Below, in pieces: positions 55,596-64,000 of a stretch of 64,000 nt of DNA. Origin of the DNA: Limisphaera sp. (lineage in GTDB: Bacteria > Verrucomicrobiota > Verrucomicrobiia > Limisphaerales > Limisphaeraceae); the NCBI GenBank assembly GCA_025057755.1, contig JANWVC010000001.1, positions 1 through 64,000 of the forward strand. The letters are read 5' to 3'. Position 1 is the first letter of the stretch. Each line of letters opens with the position of its first letter. Made by a program: the position numbers and the translations under genes. The notes beneath the pieces are model-generated. The model saw only the letters and a list, made by a program, of their open reading frames with translations. It was not told where the DNA came from and did not search any database.

Positions 55596-56590
55596 CGGGG
55601 GGAGCCGGCTTCATCGGCTCCCATTTGGTGGAACGGTTGCTGTCGGAACGCTACCGAGTCGCAGTGGTGGATGACCTCTCCACCGGCAGTTTGGAAAACC
55701 TGCATGCGGTTCGAACCGACCCACGACTCACGGTGGAGATTGCGCCGGTGTCAGGCTCACGCGAACTGCCGCGATTCATGCGCCACGCTCAAGGGGTTTT
55801 CCACCTGGCGGCAGCCGTGGGCGTGGAACTGGTGGTCCGGGCTCCGATTCATGTTTGTCGCGCGAATCTCCGTGAAACCGAAGTCCTCCTGGAGCTGGCC
55901 ATGCTCCGCCGCACTCCGGTCCTGCTCGCCTCCACGTCGGAAGTGTACGGCCGCAGTACCAAACGCACTTTTTCCGAGGAGGACGATCTCCTGATCGGTC
56001 CGCCGACCCACGCGCGTTGGACCTATGCCTGCTCCAAACTCATGGATGAATTCTTGGCCATGGCCTGCGCTCATGAGCGCAACCTGCCGGTCATTATTGC
56101 CAGAATCTTTAACACCGTGGGCCCTCGACAAACAGGTCGCTACGGCATGGTCCTGCCCCGATTCATTCAAGCCGCCAAAGCCAACGCGCCTCTCCAAGTA
56201 TATGGAAGCGGCCGCCAAACCCGCTGCTTTTGTTGGGTCCTTGACACCGTGGAAGCCCTGGTACGGCTCTTCCAGTGCTCTCAGGCTTGGGGCGAGGTCT
56301 TCAATGTAGGCGGCACGCAGGAAGTAACCATCCGTGCGCTGGCGAACATGGTGATCCAGCTGCTTGGTTCCCAATCAACCATTCAAACGGTGCCCTATGA
56401 ACGCGCCTATGCCCCCGGATTCGAGGATTTGCGTCGCCGGAGACCGCGCATCACCAAGTTGATCCGTTACACGGGGTTTCGTCCCCGCACTACTCTCCGC
56501 GAAATCATCCTGCGCACGGCCCCGAGCGTACCTATTGCGAATACCGGTGCGACAGTTGCACCCGGGGCCCCTGCAGTCCGTGTCCTATGA
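55568..56590 (+). CDS. NAD-dependent sugar-nucleotide epimerase/dehydratase
   Basis: An extended SDR of 340 residues. Rossmann motif VVTGGAGFIGSHLVERLL, catalytic Ser/Thr region LLASTSEVYG and YxxxK in WTYACSKLMDE are present. The FNTVGPRQTGRYGMVLPRFI block resembles UDP-glucuronate decarboxylase and GDP/dTDP-sugar dehydratases. Substrate is uncertain. It overlaps the amidase end by 28 bp, so both may serve envelope building. The last ~25 residues look disordered. Confidence 0.88.
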   Translation: MPSRGLIVVTGGAGFIGSHLVERLLSERYRVAVVDDLSTGSLENLHAVRTDPRLTVEIAPVSGSRELPRFMRHAQGVFHLAAAVGVELVVRAPIHVCRANLRETEVLLELAMLRRTPVLLASTSEVYGRSTKRTFSEEDDLLIGPPTHARWTYACSKLMDEFLAMACAHERNLPVIIARIFNTVGPRQTGRYGMVLPRFIQAAKANAPLQVYGSGRQTRCFCWVLDTVEALVRLFQCSQAWGEVFNVGGTQEVTIRALANMVIQLLGSQSTIQTVPYERAYAPGFEDLRRRRPRITKLIRYTGFRPRTTLREIILRTAPSVPIANTGATVAPGAPAVRVL

Positions 56591-56660
56591 AAAGCCGATC
56601 CACCCCCTGAAGTCCCATCCGACACAAACACCTATGCCTGGACAGGCCCGGTGCATCGGC

Positions 56661-57062
56661 TCAATGACAACCGCAACCCGAGCCACAACCGCACCCGTGG
56701 ATATCTTCCTCGGTTGGCATTCGACCTAGTTCCATTGTCAATGAGACCTGTTGCTGAATCGCCTGCCGCATCTCCTCCAGAGCCGCTTGCGCATCGAGAA
56801 ATCGGCGTGCCACCTCATTCGCCAGCAAGGATTCTCGAGCACGTTCAAATTGCTGAACCTCTTCCTCACTCAGCGGTTCCCCATACTGCTGCTTGCGCCG
56901 GAGGGCTTGTCCCAAACTAACCACCTCCTCGTACTGGGCCCGCGCTTTTTCATCGTCCAAAAAGGCTTGGATACTCCTTTGCGCGGACTGAAAACCTGCA
57001 TCCTCCAGGATGGTCGCGCACAATTCACGGGTCTTTTGCCCGATTGCATCGTTCTGGCTCAT
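56661..57062 (-). CDS. YlbF/YmcA-family protein with cysteine-rich tail
   Basis: The 133-residue, mostly helical product matches the YlbF/YmcA (RicF/RicA) fold: AQRSIQAFLDDEKARAQYEE and EVARRFLDAQAALEEMRQAI. In Bacillus this family forms an Fe-S-linked complex that affects RNase Y. Here the C-terminus ends in HGCGCGSGCGCH, four cysteines and two histidines in twelve residues, a candidate metal site. It lies between the SDR gene and dnaE on the opposite strand. Confidence 0.85.
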   Translation of the reverse strand: MSQNDAIGQKTRELCATILEDAGFQSAQRSIQAFLDDEKARAQYEEVVSLGQALRRKQQYGEPLSEEEVQQFERARESLLANEVARRFLDAQAALEEMRQAIQQQVSLTMELGRMPTEEDIHGCGCGSGCGCH

Positions 57063-57355
57063 AGGTTCGTTTCACTCGGTTTAATGTGTTTCCCTACTCT
57101 CTTGGCCGATGACTCCCGCCTCGGCCGCAACGGGCAAACATAGAGGACTCTTGAGGAAACGCAACGGAACAAATCGGGTTGAGCAGGCTGCATAGAAACC
57201 TCCGGGAGGTGAACTTGGCACCCTGGCTCGAAAGCACAGGGCTCAAAAGCTCCGCGGGCATGTCTCTAGGCGGACTTCGCCCGCAAGTGCCTGACCCATC
57301 TTGGACCGTTAAGCCTGGCTTGCTCCGGTCAATTCTTGCCCGTTACCCTGCTCGC

Positions 57356-60300
57356 ATGGAGCACGCGGATTTCGTTCATCTGCATGTCCACACGGAATAC
57401 TCGCTGCTGGACGGCGCCTGCCGGTTGGACCGGCTGGTGGAGCGTGCCCATGCATTAAAGTTTCCGGCCCTTGCCATCACCGACCACGGAGTGATGTACG
57501 GCGTGATCGATTTCTACCAAAAAGCGCGCGCCCAGGGCATCAAACCGATTCTCGGTTGCGAAATGTATGTGGCCCCGGGCAGCCGCTTTGAAAAAAAGAC
57601 CCCCGCCGGCGGTCGGGACGTTTATCATCACTTGACCGTTCTAGCCGCAGATGAAACCGGCTATCGCAACCTCATCCGATTGACCACAGCAGCTCATTTG
57701 GAGGGGTATTACTACAAACCGCGCATCGACAAGGAATTGCTGGCAGCGCACAAAGCGGGGTTAATTGTTTTATCCGGCTGCCTGGCCGCTGAAATCCCGG
57801 AGCTGATCCTGCGGGATCAACTGGACCGTGCCCGCGACGCAATCGATTGGTACAAGCAAGTATTCGGTCCTGACCACTTCTACCTGGAGCTACAGGACCA
57901 TGAGTTACCGGAACAAGCCCGGGTGAACCGTCAACTCCTAGCCTGGGCCCGGGAATTTGGGTTGTCTGTCGTGGCCACCAACGACGTCCACTATCTGGAA
58001 CGCCAACACTGGCGGGCGCATGACTGCCTCATTTGCATCGGGACGCAGACCACATTGAGAGATCCCAAGCGTCTCCGGTATGCACCAGAACAATTCTATC
58101 TGCGCTCCGCCGCTGAAATGAAGGCTCGTTTCGCCGAGATTCCTGAAGCTGTCCGGAACACGCTGGAAATCGCAGAGAAGTGCAATGTCGAAATTGAATT
58201 CGGCCGACTGCATTATCCCGTGTTCCATCCACCCCCACCGTACACCCGCGAGCAATTCCTCCGGTTGTGGATCGCCGAGGGCCTTCAGCGTCGTTACACT
58301 TTGCGGGTTCAACCGAAGCCGGATGGCTTCGAAGTCTTGGGCGTAGATGATCCCCATTTGCTTCCAGGACTCACAGCACCACCAGAAGGACAACAATGGT
58401 CGCCGGGGACACCCGAGGTGCGCGACGCTATCCAACGGGTTCTCCAACGTGTCGAGGCAGAACTGGCGGTCATCCAGCGAACCGGTTTTGTCAGCTACTT
58501 TTTGATCGTCGGGGATTTCGTAAAACACAGCCGGGAACGAGGCATCGCTTGCGCCGCCCGGGGGTCGGCTGCGGGATCTTTGGTCACTTACCTGCTGGGC
58601 ATCTCCAACGTGGACCCGCTTCGCTACGGTCTGTTGTTCGAACGGTTTCTCAATCCCGAACGGGTCAGCCCCCCGGACATTGACATCGATTTTGCCGACG
58701 ATCGACGCGCTGAGGTGATCGAGTACGTCCGTCAAAAATATGGCCGCGATTGTGTTGCTCAAATCATCACCTTTGGCACGCTGGGAGCCAAAAGCGTCGT
58801 ACGCGATGTGGGACGGGCGATGGGCTTGACCTACGGCGAATGCGACCGCCTCGCCCGCATGATCCCCAACGACCCTAAAATCACGCTGGCACGCGCGTTA
58901 GAATTGTCGCCCGAGCTCCATCAAGCCTACGAAACCGAGGAAACCACTCGCGAATTGATCGACATTGCACAGGTTCTTGAGGACCTGGCGCGCAATGCCT
59001 CCGTTCACGCCGCTGGGGTCGTTATTGGACCGGAGCCCTTGGTAAATCTTGTGCCGCTCAAGGCTGACGAGAATGGCGCCCTGGTAACGCAATATGCCAT
59101 GGGCCCAGTGGGCGACCTGGGCCTGCTCAAGATGGATTTTCTTGGCCTGAAAACCCTGAGCGTGATCCGGAACACCTGCGAGTTGGTACGCCAGACGCGG
59201 GGCGTGGAAATCAACGTGGATCAACTTCCCTTAGACGATCCCAAGACCTATGAGCTCCTCAACAAAGCGCGCACCTTGGGCGTGTTCCAATTGGAATCCG
59301 CCGGCATGCGAGAACTATGCCGAAAGTTTCAGTTGGGTTCAATCGAACACATTACGGCGCTGATTGCCCTCTACCGGCCCGGCCCGATGGATCTCATCCC
59401 CGAGTTCTTACGTCGTCGGCATGGAGAAGTCCAAATCGAGTATGAACATCCCTTGCTCGAGCCCATCGCCCGGGAAACCTACGGCATCCTGATCTATCAG
59501 GAGCAAGTAATGCAGGCTGCGCAGATTCTCGCCGGTTATTCACTCGGGGCTGCGGATCTGCTCCGTCGCGCAATGGGCAAAAAGAAACCGGAGGAAATGG
59601 CCAAGCAACGGGACACCTTCGTGCGCGGCTGCATAGAGAAAAACCGTATTCCGCCGGCCAAAGCGCACCAAATCTTTGACTTACTGGAAAAGTTCGCAGG
59701 CTACGGATTCAACAAATCTCATGCGGCAGCCTATGCCATCACCGCTTATCAGACCGCGTATTTGAAGGCCAATTACACGACCGAGTTTTTGTGCGCCATG
59801 ATGACCAACGACATGGCAGACACGGAAAAACTCGCCGAGTATATTGCCGAGGCGCGATCCTTCGGTATCCAAGTACTGCCGCCCCACGTCAATGAAAGTG
59901 ACGTCCACTTTACTCCGCTCCGATCCGAACAACCGGGTCAAACCCCTGCCGCCATTCGATTCGGCCTGGCTGCCATCAAAGGGGTCGGCGAAGCCGCCGT
60001 CCAGAGCCTGCTCTCAGCCCGGCAGCACAGCGGTCCCTTTCGATCTCTCTTTGATTTGTGCGAACGGGTGGACACACGCACGGTCAATCGACGGATTTTG
60101 GAGGCCCTCATCAAGGCCGGCGCCTGCGACGGACTCGGCCCCAACCGAGCCACATTAATGGCTCAGATCGAGGCAGCTCTGACTCGTGCGGCTCACGTGC
60201 AAGCCGATCGCCAGCGGGGGCAAAGTTCGTTGTTCGGCCTGTGGGGCGAAGAAGCGACAACACCCACTGAAGCCTCGCTGCACCTACCCGAATGGCCCAC

Positions 60301-61042
60301 GCACGAACTGCTGGCTCACGAAAAGGAATTGCTTGGGTTGTATCTCACAGGGCATCCGCTGAGCCCTTATGCAGCGCTGCTGGAGCAATACGCTCTGACC
60401 ACGGCCGCGCATGTTACCCAACTCCCCCCGCGGACCGCCACTCGCCTGGGCGGTCTCATCGTTTCCGTCCAGGAAGGCTTCAGCCGAAAGTCCAATCGCC
60501 CGTATCTAACAGCCACGCTTGAAGATATGACAGGAACGGTCCAATTGCTCTGCTTCGAAGACGCCAGCGAGCGGTGTCGGGCCGTATTGCAACCCAATGC
60601 TGCCGTCATGGTCATAGGCGAAACCGGAAGCGAGGAAGCGTCCGCCAAATTGTTCGTCTGGGACGCAATCCCGTTAGAGGAGGTCCCGGTCCGGTTCACC
60701 CGGGCCGTGCATTTCAGGATTTACCCGAGCGCAGTGCGTCCGGACACGCTCGAACGATTGTATGGTCTGATTGCGTCACACCCGGGCAAGTGTCCCCTGT
60801 ACCTTTGTTTCATCCGACCAAACGGGCAAACAGTGGTTCTGGAACCCCACGAGCAGTTCAGAGTGCGCCCTTCTACAGAGCTTCAGCGGGCCGTGGAGGA
60901 GCTGCTCGGGGAAAACAGCTACTACGCAAAAATTGACCGCGATCCACCTGAACGACCTCAAAGGGCCAATCGACGCAACGGTAATCAAATACAGAGCGGG
61001 ATCACCAACGGCTCCGCCAAACGAAGCATGCCTCGAGAATGA
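57356..61042 (+). CDS. dnaE: DNA polymerase III alpha subunit
   Basis: The replicative polymerase, 1,228 residues. It opens with a PHP domain (FVHLHVHTEYSLLDGACRLD). The catalytic aspartates are in PPDIDIDFADDRR near residue 440. The fingers motif is GYGFNKSHAAAYAITAYQ near 780. An OB fold (ATRLGGLIVSVQEGFSRKSN) lies near 1025, and the tail is charged. The first ATG (57356) fits the family start; a TTG 59 codons upstream is a frame extension. Length is typical of the DnaE1 class, and the PHP metal residues look intact. Confidence 0.97.
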   Translation: MEHADFVHLHVHTEYSLLDGACRLDRLVERAHALKFPALAITDHGVMYGVIDFYQKARAQGIKPILGCEMYVAPGSRFEKKTPAGGRDVYHHLTVLAADETGYRNLIRLTTAAHLEGYYYKPRIDKELLAAHKAGLIVLSGCLAAEIPELILRDQLDRARDAIDWYKQVFGPDHFYLELQDHELPEQARVNRQLLAWAREFGLSVVATNDVHYLERQHWRAHDCLICIGTQTTLRDPKRLRYAPEQFYLRSAAEMKARFAEIPEAVRNTLEIAEKCNVEIEFGRLHYPVFHPPPPYTREQFLRLWIAEGLQRRYTLRVQPKPDGFEVLGVDDPHLLPGLTAPPEGQQWSPGTPEVRDAIQRVLQRVEAELAVIQRTGFVSYFLIVGDFVKHSRERGIACAARGSAAGSLVTYLLGISNVDPLRYGLLFERFLNPERVSPPDIDIDFADDRRAEVIEYVRQKYGRDCVAQIITFGTLGAKSVVRDVGRAMGLTYGECDRLARMIPNDPKITLARALELSPELHQAYETEETTRELIDIAQVLEDLARNASVHAAGVVIGPEPLVNLVPLKADENGALVTQYAMGPVGDLGLLKMDFLGLKTLSVIRNTCELVRQTRGVEINVDQLPLDDPKTYELLNKARTLGVFQLESAGMRELCRKFQLGSIEHITALIALYRPGPMDLIPEFLRRRHGEVQIEYEHPLLEPIARETYGILIYQEQVMQAAQILAGYSLGAADLLRRAMGKKKPEEMAKQRDTFVRGCIEKNRIPPAKAHQIFDLLEKFAGYGFNKSHAAAYAITAYQTAYLKANYTTEFLCAMMTNDMADTEKLAEYIAEARSFGIQVLPPHVNESDVHFTPLRSEQPGQTPAAIRFGLAAIKGVGEAAVQSLLSARQHSGPFRSLFDLCERVDTRTVNRRILEALIKAGACDGLGPNRATLMAQIEAALTRAAHVQADRQRGQSSLFGLWGEEATTPTEASLHLPEWPTHELLAHEKELLGLYLTGHPLSPYAALLEQYALTTAAHVTQLPPRTATRLGGLIVSVQEGFSRKSNRPYLTATLEDMTGTVQLLCFEDASERCRAVLQPNAAVMVIGETGSEEASAKLFVWDAIPLEEVPVRFTRAVHFRIYPSAVRPDTLERLYGLIASHPGKCPLYLCFIRPNGQTVVLEPHEQFRVRPSTELQRAVEELLGENSYYAKIDRDPPERPQRANRRNGNQIQSGITNGSAKRSMPRE

Positions 61043-61302
61043 ACCAAGCGCTGGCCCTGCAAACTTGCGCAAGCATGTAGGGTGAGCCACTTAGGTGCTG
61101 AACTCCCCGACTGCGGAGCTCACTCTCCGAGGCTGCAAGCGGCAACCATGCTCGCCCGTATCCGCGACTGCTGCGAACCTTTGCACCCCTGTCTCGGCTG
61201 TCTGCGCCCTTGCCAGGGAGGGAGTGCACTTTGAAATCCCTCTAATTCGATCAAGGAGCAATCCTTTATTGGTCAACTTCCAAGACTCTCGCTCGAGGCC
61301 CT

Positions 61303-61641
61303 TTAACTGACAAAGCGCACATTGTTTTGAGAGCCATAGGGATTGGGCACGCGCAAGGTGCATTCCGGATCATCCCGCCATTCGCCGTCCACCAGAAAAC
61401 GATAATGATAAATGCCCGGCGCCAGCGCCACCGTCACTTCCCACACACCCCCCGCACCGCGACGCATGGGAATCGGCGACCTCTGCCAATGGGTGAAATC
61501 TCCCACCAACAACACACTGACGGCTTCCGGCGCCGTAAACCGGAACGTCTGAGGTATGCCTTGACCGGTGGGAGTGGCTGGCAATGGCGATGCACCGCCG
61601 ACAGAGCTGCTCTCCACGCTTGCTGATCGTTTGCGAGCCAT
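61303..61641 (-). CDS. Stand-alone CBM48 (glycogen-binding) protein, copy 2
   Basis: The 112-residue product has a Ser/Ala/Pro-rich start and one CBM48 domain: SVLLVGDFTHWQRSPIPM, GIYHYRFLVDGEWRDDPE and CTLRVPNPYGSQNNV. By hand it matches copy 1 at 59 of 82 domain positions. It has no signal peptide and no catalytic domain. It lies between dnaE and the porin gene, on the minus strand. Confidence 0.85.
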   Translation of the reverse strand: MARKRSASVESSSVGGASPLPATPTGQGIPQTFRFTAPEAVSVLLVGDFTHWQRSPIPMRRGAGGVWEVTVALAPGIYHYRFLVDGEWRDDPECTLRVPNPYGSQNNVRFVS

Positions 61642-61742
61642 GATGCAGATCCTTGGGACGTGCGACTCCTAACAACCCCGGACCGGAGGGATGGCACCTC
61701 CCCGATCCTCTCCGGCCCGGGTGCTCGCACTGCCCACACACC

Positions 61743-62882
61743 TCAAAACTGATAAATCACGTTCAACGCAACTGAGACCGCATTGTCGGCAGTCCCATTC
61801 AGGAATTGGCCGCGTCCATCGAGATCATGATCCCACCGCACCTCCAGGCGGCTCAGCGTATGATCCCAAAGCTGATACGCCAGAGTGCCAGTCAGGCCGA
61901 GCAATTGTACCGAATTAGGCCCTGTATACCCGTAGGCGCCAGCCGATCCAGTGGCATATTCGGCCCGACCGCTTACCTTCAATTTCTCCGTGGCCTGCCA
62001 GAGTAAATACAGCCCGGTCGCATTCTCATAAGATCCATCCCCCAAACCATTTGCCCGGTAGTCATACGCAAGGCCGAGGGATAGACCCTCCACGGGCGTC
62101 GGTAATGTGGCCCCTGCGTAAAAGTTGATTGGATCTTTGACCCCTTGCACCCCGGCATCTACTATGCCGAGGTACAATGTGCTCCCCTCTAACCATCCGA
62201 AGTCCTCCGGAGCAGTCAACACAATGGAGCCGAGGTAACTTAGCAAAGAGTCAATCCCGCTGCGCGAGTTGATCGTGTTGACTCCTCCGCCGTCAGCAAT
62301 CCCGGCCGAAATGCTCAGCCAATCTGTGAGCGGATAATTGGCGAGTAACCCCGTATGAATAATGGGCTCAATAAAGTAACCATAAGAACGACTGTAATTC
62401 GGATTGTTTCCGGATTCAAAGACTTCATAGCCCACAATCGTGTCCCATACTCCCATTTTCAATGTCAGGCCGTTGCCCACCGGTGCGCGAAGGTTCACAT
62501 AGGCATTCTTGACCGCCACATCACCCGAGGCCACACCCAATGTCGACAACGAACCCAGCGTATTGGCATCCGGCCCGAACAGTAACTGAACTCGGTAACC
62601 CGCAGCCCAGTCAGTTTCTTCGAGTGGTTTTTCCAAGACCAACGATACGACGTTCAGATTGAACCCGTTCTGTTTGTTCGGTCCGTCGAAAGAACGACCG
62701 GGCACCGCATTCGAGGAGCCCGACCCGGGCAACCAAATGGCGGAAGTGTCCACATATCCACTCAGGGTCGTGGATGAAACGGCAGTCAACAAGGGTACAG
62801 CACTTTCTTCAGCGTGTAAGATCGAACCAGTGCCGATCACTCCCAATGCCATCAATGTCCGCGTGTAGTTTGCCAGCTTCAT
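61743..62882 (-). CDS. Outer-membrane beta-barrel porin (BBP2-like)
   Basis: The 379-residue product has a signal peptide (RTLMALGVIGTGSILHAEE). A beta-barrel of alternating strands follows, such as VSSTTLSGYVDTSAIW, GFNLNVVSLVLEKPLEETDW, GLSLGLAYDYRANGLGD, and the end VSVALNVIYQF. The final Phe is the usual barrel-assembly signal. The pattern fits the Gammaproteobacterial/Verrucomicrobial putative porin-2 group. ATG 62882 is preceded by AAGG; ATG 62894 and a TTG are alternatives. Substrate is unknown. Confidence 0.88.
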   Translation of the reverse strand: MKLANYTRTLMALGVIGTGSILHAEESAVPLLTAVSSTTLSGYVDTSAIWLPGSGSSNAVPGRSFDGPNKQNGFNLNVVSLVLEKPLEETDWAAGYRVQLLFGPDANTLGSLSTLGVASGDVAVKNAYVNLRAPVGNGLTLKMGVWDTIVGYEVFESGNNPNYSRSYGYFIEPIIHTGLLANYPLTDWLSISAGIADGGGVNTINSRSGIDSLLSYLGSIVLTAPEDFGWLEGSTLYLGIVDAGVQGVKDPINFYAGATLPTPVEGLSLGLAYDYRANGLGDGSYENATGLYLLWQATEKLKVSGRAEYATGSAGAYGYTGPNSVQLLGLTGTLAYQLWDHTLSRLEVRWDHDLDGRGQFLNGTADNAVSVALNVIYQF

Positions 62883-63739
62883 GTCAACCTTCATGTTGGA
62901 GTTGTTTTTTTCAATGACCAAGGTTACCTGGCGTGCGTGGCCTTCGCGCAGAACGGAGGAACCATCCGATCCCCAGCATCAATCAACCGGGTTCTGGCCT
63001 CTGCCCGGCCACGCACGCACAATCCCTCAACTAAGAGAATCGAAAGCACACAACGTGCCTAACACGTGGTCAACAGCATCATGCTGCACCCAAGGCCGTT
63101 ACACGCCCACATCCATTCGACGTCTACCACTGCGCTGGCCCAAAGTGGTCGAAGTGCGCAAAATGCGACACCTGCATGAACGGACGCCATGGGGCGCTTG
63201 CCTCGGCCGTTTGAAACGTCTCGCGTCCCAAATCACCGAGAGAGGGCCAAAAGTCCCTCTCCAGTGCTAGATTGTACGCACACAGCCTGGAACTGATTGG
63301 CTTAATCAGAGATTTTCCAAGTTGCTTCCGCGCTGCACTGCTACGTTCTCAAACTGAGACCTGGTCAAACAGCCCAGCGCGCATGGGCAGCAGCAGTCGC
63401 GTGTTCAGCTCCACCGCGCGATGTTTTCAGTCCGCATCCCAGTCCCCAGCGCATGTAAAGGCAGACTCATTACACCGGTGTCGCCAGCGCGCGCCGGCCC
63501 ATTGGTCTTTGGGAAGATGAATGAGAAGCCTTTTGGCGCAGGCACTTCCGAAACTTCCTCTCTTCGGGCGCGTGGTCCTGGATGGACAGGGCCAATTCCG
63601 CAGCGGCTTCCTTGTCGCTTTTGTGATTTCCACCGGGCAATCCGAACAACGTCCCCAAAAAGGAATTGGCAGACTTATCGGACTTTGGAAGGTCGCGCGG
63701 GCTTTGCCTCTCACTGCGCACAGCCGCTATGATGGCTCT
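62883..63739. other. Long intergenic region before rdgB
   Basis: 857 bp with no supported gene. A short hairpin (GAGAGGG at 63240-63246 with CCCTCTC at 63255-63261) lacks a T-tract. Long frames on both strands read as noise; one minus-strand frame (63470-63775) ends in the rdgB region and has no recognisable domain. Confidence 0.45.
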
Positions 63740-64000
63740 GTGGAAACGGTGCTGTTGGCAACCCATAACCGTCACAAGGTGGAGGAACTGCGCAGGATTC
63801 TGGGCCGGGAGCTGGACTATCGAATCCTAACGGATTGGCCCGATCCCCCGCGCTTGGAAGAGACGGGAACCACCTTTGTGGAAAACGCAACCGCCAAAGT
63901 TCGTCAAGTGTTGGAATGGCTCAAGACACGACTCGACACGGACGAGCGAGCTCAATTCGAGTCGCCTTGGTGGGTGTTGGCGGACGACTCCGGATTGGAG
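63740..64000 (+). CDS. RdgB/HAM1-type non-canonical purine NTP pyrophosphatase (partial, 5' end)
   Basis: The first 87 codons of an inosine/xanthosine triphosphate pyrophosphatase, which cleans the nucleotide pool. VLLATHNRHKVEELRRIL is the canonical opening (usually T/S-x-N-x-x-K), TTFVENATAKV follows, and the window ends inside VLADDSGLE, the metal-binding block. The start is GTG at 63740; no in-frame ATG is upstream. A short insert (DTDERAQFESPWW) lies between the helices. The rest is beyond the edge. Confidence 0.9.
   Translation, partial: METVLLATHNRHKVEELRRILGRELDYRILTDWPDPPRLEETGTTFVENATAKVRQVLEWLKTRLDTDERAQFESPWWVLADDSGLE

Noticed and set aside
57179..57355. Upstream extension of dnaE
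   Set aside because: Starts at TTG, has no homology to DnaE N-termini; ATG 57356 gives the standard PHP start.
63470..63775. Minus-strand frame before rdgB
   Set aside because: No start signal or domain and it overlaps the rdgB start.
1..64000. CRISPR arrays, insertion sequences, tRNAs
   Set aside because: No periodic repeats, transposase motifs or tRNA T-arm patterns were noticed on reading both strands; this is a negative by eye, not a computed search.

Overview
The window is about 64 kb of GC-rich bacterial chromosome. The gene set fits a member of the Verrucomicrobiota, perhaps near Limisphaera/Pedosphaera. The clues are a PEP-CTERM exported protein, a giant RHS protein with Ig-like and carboxypeptidase-regulatory domains, dockerin-like tails on exported cytochromes, DUF192 and FmdB small proteins, and Gram-negative envelope genes. 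The phylum is an inference; no rRNA is present to test it. I found no tRNA, CRISPR array or insertion sequence. One structured RNA, RNase P RNA, is clear.

Layout. (1) 1-17,223, minus strand: a three-gene exported block of a PEP-CTERM protein, a ~4,000-residue RHS/YD-repeat protein, and a second very large secreted protein that runs off the left edge. It looks higher in GC than the rest. (2) 17.5-29.5 kb: mostly housekeeping, with a conserved 493-residue protein of unknown function, a small membrane protein, ruvX-truA-trmL, frr-moaD-moaE, an FtsB-like divisome protein, an exported superoxide dismutase, a DUF192 lipoprotein, nadE-gatB and plsY-gpsA. (3) 29.7-33.3 kb: three tandem CNNM/CorC-type membrane proteins, the middle one reduced. 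(4) 33.8-44.4 kb: a fungal-type cystathionine gamma-synthase, a GH13 enzyme, a tandem ACT protein, a secreted zincin-like protein without a visible metal site, an FmdB zinc ribbon, a coiled-coil membrane protein, purC, a TIM-barrel isomerase, rpsU and an MFS transporter. (5) 44.5-50.2 kb: a receiver-histidine kinase protein divergent from two nine-heme c-type cytochromes, the first fused to a cytochrome-b-like membrane domain. An FNR-like box lies before the second. (6) 50.2-52.1 kb: rnpB and the remains of an outer-membrane beta-barrel gene. (7) 52.1-64 kb: miaB, a cell-wall amidase, a sugar-nucleotide SDR, a YlbF-family protein with a cysteine-rich tail, dnaE, two nearly identical stand-alone CBM48 proteins, a porin and the start of an rdgB-like gene.

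How the genes may work together. The cytochrome pair looks like a quinol-to-periplasm electron path, possibly induced at low oxygen. The PEP-CTERM/RHS/CarboxypepD block looks like a surface structure. The twin CBM48 proteins suggest small glycogen-binding adaptors. Gene starts were moved to internal codons where the Shine-Dalgarno sequence, signal peptide or family N-terminus argued for it.
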